Positions 58,091 through 64,000 of a DNA stretch of 64,000 nucleotides are shown here, piece after piece; the stretch's first letter is position 1; each line of letters begins with the position of its first letter. Position numbers and translations under genes: made by a program. The notes beneath the pieces were generated by a model that saw only the letters and a program-made list of their open reading frames with translations, was not told the origin of the DNA and made no database searches. This DNA comes from Heliocidaris erythrogramma (taxonomy: Eukaryota > Echinodermata > Echinoidea > Camarodonta > Echinometridae), in the NCBI GenBank assembly GCA_025617745.1, contig CM046864.1, positions 27,962,199-28,026,198 of the forward strand. Reading direction: 5' to 3'.

Positions 58091-60045
58091 ATATGAATTT
58101 CCAAAAAGGTTATATGTTATAAAAGAAAGGGGTGGCACACTTAAATAGGCTTATACTTGTCTTTCAAAAAAAAAAATAGAGGGGGGGGGGGTCAAAAGCT
58201 GTTAGGGGGCAGTCTGTCCCCTTGCCCACCCCCACCCCGGGTATGCTAGTGGGGGGGGGGGGGGGTGAGAAAGAGGGAAAGAAAGTAAAGAATAAAAATG
58301 TAATAGTTTTCGGGTCAACTAAAATGGCCGAATTTTCAAGGTTCATAATTCTCTTTGAAAGGTACAATTATAAGATTCACAAATTGGTATCAATGCGAAA
58401 GTTGCCCCTCAAGAAAATCAAAGGATACCTCTTCTTCTACACCGGCTGATATTTTATTCTTACCTTAATTTGGCCTTCAATTATTATACACACTCCCCCC
58501 CCCCCCCCCCCCCCCCCCTCCCCCTCTTTTATAACATTATCCTACTGGTCAAAGATAGTAAATTTATTAAAAAGTAATTTGAAAAATTACTTATTATGAA
58601 TGTAAAAGTTTTTTCTCTTAATTCATGAGATGTGATAAATTTAATGTGAACAACATGTATTTATCTTCTTCATAACTACGGTATACAACTCATTGAACTC
58701 GACCAAGTAACGTTATTTAAGTGGAACGACGTTAACCCTTTTGTGCTGACTGATCACATGTTGGGACCTAATTATCATAAAGATTTAATGACACCATATG
58801 AATGACGCCCATTCGTCAATTATCGATGCGCCGTCATTAGCATACATGAATAGATTAGGCGGATTTGACCTTTCTTAATGCGCATGCGTGACACTGATCC
58901 ACATTTATATTTTACCTGTGTGTAAAGCATATACACTGTAGGGGAGCATCGTACAAAATGAATAATGCATCGGGGGCTTCGGGCGCGTTCAAATCGTGCC
59001 CAAATGTTACAGCGTAATGGCGGCCGCTTTAGGGGCTTGGTACGCCTATGGAGTTATTCGTAAAGGTCACGCACTTTTCATTTTGACTATTCGTAGAGGT
59101 CACGCACTTTTTAATTGACTATTCGTAGAGGTCACGCACTTTCATTTCGCGCGTACCCAGACGTTGATAACGCATTGTGACTTTGTAATGGACTGAAGAG
59201 ATCAGCGAAACACATAAGTGCTATTCCGTCGAGGTCACGAACTTTTCTTCTCGGGTCGACTGATATGCGGAAAACTACGTTTTATCACGTCACTACCTTT
59301 TAACCAATCTGACAGCAAGATTCTTAGTATGTGGAATATAATACAATATATAGATACTCTGCATTCTTTAGTTTAGTTGAGGCAGATGTGGAATACATTC
59401 CACGCTTGATTGGCTTGCTTTTTTGTAAAGGTGAAACATTTCTTGAATGAATGCTTGGTAATTGGTATGGGAGCAAACTACATCAGGTACTTGTAATGTC
59501 CTTCCTCCTTAAAAAGTAGTCCTATAGTTCACCATATGTTGTATTTGAAGGAAGACTTTGTATGCATTGTTTATTGAATAGATACATTCATGCCCGTTTT
59601 GTTGCTGTTAATTAAGTGATGTTAGAAGACGAGAATAAGGAGCGGATTAATTTTTCTCATGTGATGCGGCAGGCTGAAGTTTGGGATAGGTATAGAACTT
59701 GTGATATAGTTACATTGGCTGTATGCGTAGGGAAAGTGATTCTGTAACTGTGCATGCATGCAGGTGAGACTCAGAAAGTTTGGTCCGGTTTGGGCGTTGA
59801 CAAGTTTTGATGTCTTCTTCTCCACTGTAATTTTCTACATTCAGCTGTCATCTGGTTTGGAGGCTTTTCCATTGAGGGTTTGATCATGAGCCTGGAGTGA
59901 CTCCTGAGGCTGTGGTTTCAAGTTTGGTGTTGTTAAGCCTGGGTGTTTTTTTTTTTCGTTTGTTTATTTGTCATTGGACATATTTTTTGGGGAAAAAAAA
60001 AATCCTTGGTGTTCTTCCGTGTCCTTACCGTGGTCCTTATGGTAC
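58091..60045. other. Gene-free stretch with short tandem repeats
   Basis: It contains G runs near 58181-58190 and 58251-58265, a C run near 58495-58518, and a three-copy repeat of TATTCGTAGAGGTCACGCAC (about 59055-59145). 58730-59280 is CpG-richer. No ORF is supported. Confidence 0.35.
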
Positions 60046-60600
60046 TGTCACACGCTGACGGATTGAGCCGACGAACAATTGACGAGTATGAAAAATCGGC
60101 ACCCGACAATATTCGCCCATATACGATACCTATCGACAACCTTAAGACAATTGACCGATTTATGATCGCTCGTATCCGCCGACATGTCCGCCAGCATTTG
60201 CTAACCCGGCGGAAAGTTTTGAACTGCTCAAACTTTTTCCAGAAATCCCAACGGATTGGACCGGAAGTGCTTGAATGATAATTGTTCGTCTATAGTACGA
60301 CTATAGTCGCTAACCATTCATCATTAATCCATATATGTAGGATATCCCACAATACTTGCACGACTCTGTCCGCTGAATCGGCGGAGTATCGGGTTGTTAT
60401 CGTATACATATTGTATATGTAACGATCAATCTCGGACATATATCGAATATATATCGTATATATTTATATATATATCGAATTAATTGTCGGATATGACGGA
60501 TACGAGCGATCAAAATCGAATAATTAAGGGATAGATATCGTTAACTGTCGTATGTTATCGTATAATTATCGGTTCCAACATCTTAGATTTTCCCATTCTT
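60046..60600. repeat. tatcg/gtcg-rich repeat, possible half of a DNA element
   Basis: Dense CGAC, TATCG and CGTATA words in both orientations resemble the subterminal regions of the Harbinger-type element at 47323, but no matching inverted end was found. Confidence 0.3.
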
Positions 60601-60675
60601 AAAGACATGATTTGGAAGGAAGTACACATTGGATTAGAGGAAACAACTGAAGATCAATCAAATAATCAATCATGT

Positions 60676-63600
60676 TATTTTATTTTTTATTTTTTATTTT
60701 TTTTATTTTTATTTTTTATTTGTTTAATGTTTTTATTGGATAAAACGGTCGATTATACAAAAGTACAAAAACATGTACATCACAAGTACAGAATATAGGC
60801 TCAAAAAATAAACGGTCACCAGTTTGAAATAATGTGCAAATAAAAACAAAACTAGTAACAAAAATGATGAAGGAATAGTGGAACAGCAGGATAAAGATAT
60901 TTAACCCTCAAACTCACAGCTTGAAAACAATTTTTTGAAATGAAGACCCAATTTACCATTCTTTGAAGCAATAACATATTCTGATCGATGTTTGGACTTA
61001 ATAAAAGATAAGAGAGAGTCAAAAACTGGGATCTCGTTGCGAAATTTACAACAGTGAATATAATACCTGGTACATAGAGTAATAAAGTTGATACATGAGC
61101 TAGCAAAACATGTGTCATCACAGCCAAATAAGCGTTCAAAAGCTGACAAAACAACTGACCTTTTTAGTTTCTCGGACAGATATTTTTCTAATTTCTCCCA
61201 CAGGGGAGTAACAACTCGACATTTAACCAATAAATGGTGAATCGTTTCTGATTCTTCACTACACAGAGCACAAAGTTGACTCTCAGATCTTTTCACCCTG
61301 TATAAAAAATCATTGGTGGCAATTGCCACGTGAAAAACTTTAAAATAAAATGATCTTAATTGTGTTTCCAACGTGCATCTAAAATTCGATTTATGTACCA
61401 CTTTCCAATCGTCACAGGTCTTATCTACATTCAAAATACTATTCCATTTCTCATTTTTTTTTTCTCGGGGACAACAGTCTCCTTTAAAATACCATATGCA
61501 TACTTTGGAACTTTCCAAGTACTAAGCAATTTCTGAACACAAGAATGAAACAAGTCATTATCATCAGAATTTAACCAATCCCATGGAACAGCTTTGATAA
61601 GAAAATTATATTTACGCTTATCATAAATTGAGATGTCATATTCTAATACCAGTTCAAAGAATTCCTTAAAACGTGTCCCTAAAATCAGGTCTTGAACATG
61701 AGTAATCCCCTTATCGTACCACCCAGAATAATAAAAATAAGTTTTGCTCTTAAGACGAATATCTTCATTATACCACAGAAGATCCATTTTGTGTGAATCT
61801 TCCATGTTCAAGTGCACCTTCATATTCTGCCTAAAAATATACCAAATTCGTAGTGTTTCCCCTAGCTGGCAATTCAGCTTTTTCAAAACTCCTTCTGGAG
61901 CTTGGGATTTGAAAAGAATCTGGTAGTCATCATGAAAATCCCTCAACATACCAACTTCAATTCTCTTCCAATCACAAGAAAAATTATCATCAAAGAGAAG
62001 TTTCGACCAAACTAATTTTTGTGCTTGAGAAAATGAACATACATCAATCATATTAAGGCCACACATGTCATATTCATTACATAATATAGAACGTTTGACA
62101 CGATCATTACCTCCATTCCAAATAAATTTGTAAAACACATGATTAAGTTTCTTAAAGAAGGAAACTGGTACCTTGACACAAACAGTTGAAAATAAAAAGA
62201 TGAGTTGGGGTAAGACTAAAGTTTTGATCACAGTTACTTTACCAATAAGTGACAATCTTCTTCCTCTCCAGCAATTTAGAGTCTGTTCGATACTTTGTAA
62301 CTTTGGTATGTAATTCAATTCAAACAACAGGGATAAATTTAAAGAAAATTTTACCCCAAGGAGATTAAAAGAGGAACTAGTCCATGAGAAACCTTGCTCA
62401 GAATATGGTCTTTCTTCAGACCCTTTTAATTTTAAATTCATGGTCGCGTATTGTGATTCCTTTAATATTTTCATTGGCACGAATTGAAATTGCAAGAGTT
62501 TCTATGACTAATAAAAAAAGATATGGTGAAATGGGGCAACCCTGAAATATACCCCTTTGCATCTTGACTGGAGAGGATAAGTATCCATTGTTACTGACAT
62601 AGCTAACCCTGTCTTTATAAAATGATCTGACCCGACGCCTCAAAACCTACAATAAGTCGCCAAAATTATTTTTTTTGTTTTAAACATTTTCTGAAACTAA
62701 AAATTCTCAGCTTTCCAATGGTATATCACTTGCCTAGTTTACTCAATGATAACACCTTTAAATATCATATTTAGAATTGGTATGTAACAAGCAATCAATA
62801 ACTCCTATTCAGAGAAAATGGCCATTTAAGTTCGGAATAAAAGAGTGCTAAACCTTCGCGCTCTGTGTGCGTCCAAGTGAAATTGGGTATTCAAATGGCC
62901 ATAGCAACCAGTATGAAGGGATTATCAGATTAGGCTGAATTTTCGCACGCTCCTCCAGGAGGACCTATTCATTACTCACTCCAAAAATCAATTTAATACC
63001 TTTGGAGGTAAAGTAGTAATTTGGCATTGAATGAAAGTATTACAAAAGCTCTCCAAACACTCATTAGCTCGACATTTGAAAAAAAAGGAGTCATTTTAAA
63101 ATGCCCCAAAAACATATTTCTAAGTCGAATTACGACTCACAAACTTGAGACATGATAGAATGATAATGAAACTACCCATTTCTATAAAAAAAAGAAAGTC
63201 GACTGATCCTAGCAAATTTACTATTTTGGGCTGTTTGCTACGTTGTGGTCCGTGAGACTTATTGTAGGTTTTGAGGCGGCGGGTCACAAATGATCTGACC
63301 CAGGATAAAAAGAAAGGACCTCAATTGAAACGTTCAAGTGCCTTAAACAAAAATTGGTGTTCCACACTGTCAAAAGCTTTTTCAATGTCTAATAACATGA
63401 GCGCACCTGGAACCTCATGCGAATTTGTGTAATCAATTAAGTCCACTACCAAACGAATATTATTTGCAATGTTTCTACCTTTCAAGAAACCAGACTGACT
63501 ATCATCAATAACATCATTCATACACTCTTTCGGTCTTAGTGCAAGACATTTAGAAACAATTTTATAATCAGCTGTGAGCAATGAAATAGGTCTATAATTT

Positions 63601-64000
63601 CTGACAGATAACAAGTCTTTGTTCTTCTTTGGTAAAAGCGTAATCACACCATTCCTCTGGGAGGAAGACAAAATACCTGTATCAAATGAATAATTGTAAG
63701 AATCAAGTAATAGATCACATATATCATTGAAAAACACTTTATAGAATTCAATTGGTAAACCGTCCAAACCAGGGGACTTATTAAGGGACATTGTAGATAT
63801 CACTTTCCAAATTTCTGCTTTACCCAGGGGTTGATTCAATTTCTCCTTTTGAAATTCTGAAAAGGACGGAATTTCAATACTATCTAAAAATTTATCAGCC
63901 TCTTTGGAGGAAGAGTTGTTCCACCTGCTTGAATACAAATAGTCATAAAACCCAAACAACTCTTTCATAACAGCTTCAGGTTTAGATATTAAAGAACCAT
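60676..64000 (-). mobile_element. L1/Tx1-like LINE ORF2, interrupted and degenerate, runs off the window
   Basis: Reading leftward from 64000: MSLNKSPGLDGLPIEFYK, NYRPISLLTADYKIVSK, SQSGFLKGRNIANNI and LLDIEKAFDSV (RT motif A), then a stop and the 654-bp MITE at 62634-63287. RT resumes with WVRSFYKD and FQGCPISPYLFLLVIE (motif B). Near 62450 the frame jumps to KGSEERPYSEQGFSW, and the region with the YADD box is deleted. C-terminal parts LLGVKFSLNL, CWRGRRLSLIGKVTVIK, FYKFIWNGGNDRVKRS, and CALCSEESETIHHLLVKC follow, the Cys/His knuckle. It ends in an A-rich tail at about 60676-60722. Inactive. Confidence 0.8.
62634..63287. mobile_element. 654-bp MITE inside the L1/Tx1-like ORF
   Basis: The arms GCCTCAAAACCTACAATAAG and CTTATTGTAGGTTTTGAGGC are perfect inverted repeats near the ends. 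The flanks duplicate AAATGATCTGACCC (62620-62633 and 63288-63301). If the terminal TGACCCG belongs to the element, the true duplication is the 8-bp AAATGATC, fitting hAT. No ORF is present. Confidence 0.75.

Noticed and set aside
59943..60278. 111-codon plus-strand open frame with a hydrophobic start resembling a signal peptide
   Set aside because: The hydrophobic part is encoded by T-rich low-complexity sequence and the rest falls in the tatcg/gtcg repeat region.
1..64000. CRISPR-like arrays, bacterial operons or phage genes
   Set aside because: The tandem repeats here have units of 290-740 bp or are minisatellites, and the splice sites and transposon types are eukaryotic.

Overview
The window looks like intron- and repeat-rich animal DNA. 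It is AT-rich, its short coding exons are bounded by GT/AG splice sites, and it is packed with eukaryotic transposons. tRNA-derived SINEs with (ATT)n tails, Penelope-like, CR1/L2-like and L1/Tx1-like retroelements, hAT-, pogo- and PIF/Harbinger-type DNA elements, long poly-G/poly-C tracts, and death-domain and THAP-like genes together suggest a marine invertebrate, most likely an echinoderm such as a sea urchin. That identification is an inference. There is no rRNA gene, CRISPR array or bacterial operon.

Left part, 1-14 kb. Plus-strand exons at 11.1-13.6 kb join in one phase and encode a stretch resembling the C-terminal half of N4/N6 DNA methylases with a changed SAM loop. Two phase-compatible exons at 0.2-1.9 kb may be its 5' part. 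Between them, on the minus strand, six exons from 9.31 to 6.19 kb join in phase 1 into a protein of about 212 residues that ends in a Cys/His zinc-binding module. A SINE, a dispersed repeat with DR1 motifs, a small hAT-like MITE and a pogo-like element lie around and between these exons.

Middle, 14-31 kb. This is almost entirely repeats: a 2.0 kb hAT-like element inside a minisatellite, a poly-G TIR element, arrays of TGACGTCA and gatttcgtaacgaaatc palindromes, a 5.05 kb element with about 0.7 kb terminal inverted repeats that contains a non-LTR retrotransposon 3' end, and a 715-bp tandem duplication.

31-38 kb. A compact minus-strand gene is the best gene in the window. A death-domain exon (35926-36157) joins a 40-bp exon (34516-34555), which joins a terminal exon encoding an acidic and basic tail. 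The terminal exon is present in seven tandem copies of about 454 bp, five of them intact. A SAP-like ORF and a frameshifted THAP-like zinc-finger exon lie upstream of it.

Right part, 40-64 kb. The contents are tandem tRNA-Ala-like units, an RNase H-bearing non-LTR fragment, two head-to-head Penelope-like copies (one split by a 633-bp foldback element, both carrying a hammerhead-like motif), a 1.65 kb PIF/Harbinger element carrying only a MADF-type ORF, a 740-bp tandem duplication, a broken CR1/L2-like element, one exon of a possible ROCO/NLR-type gene, two non-coding exons behind a CRE-bearing promoter-like stretch, and an L1/Tx1-like element that runs off the right edge, is interrupted by a 654-bp MITE and has lost its RT catalytic motif.

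All calls come from reading the sequence. No database search or transcript data were available.
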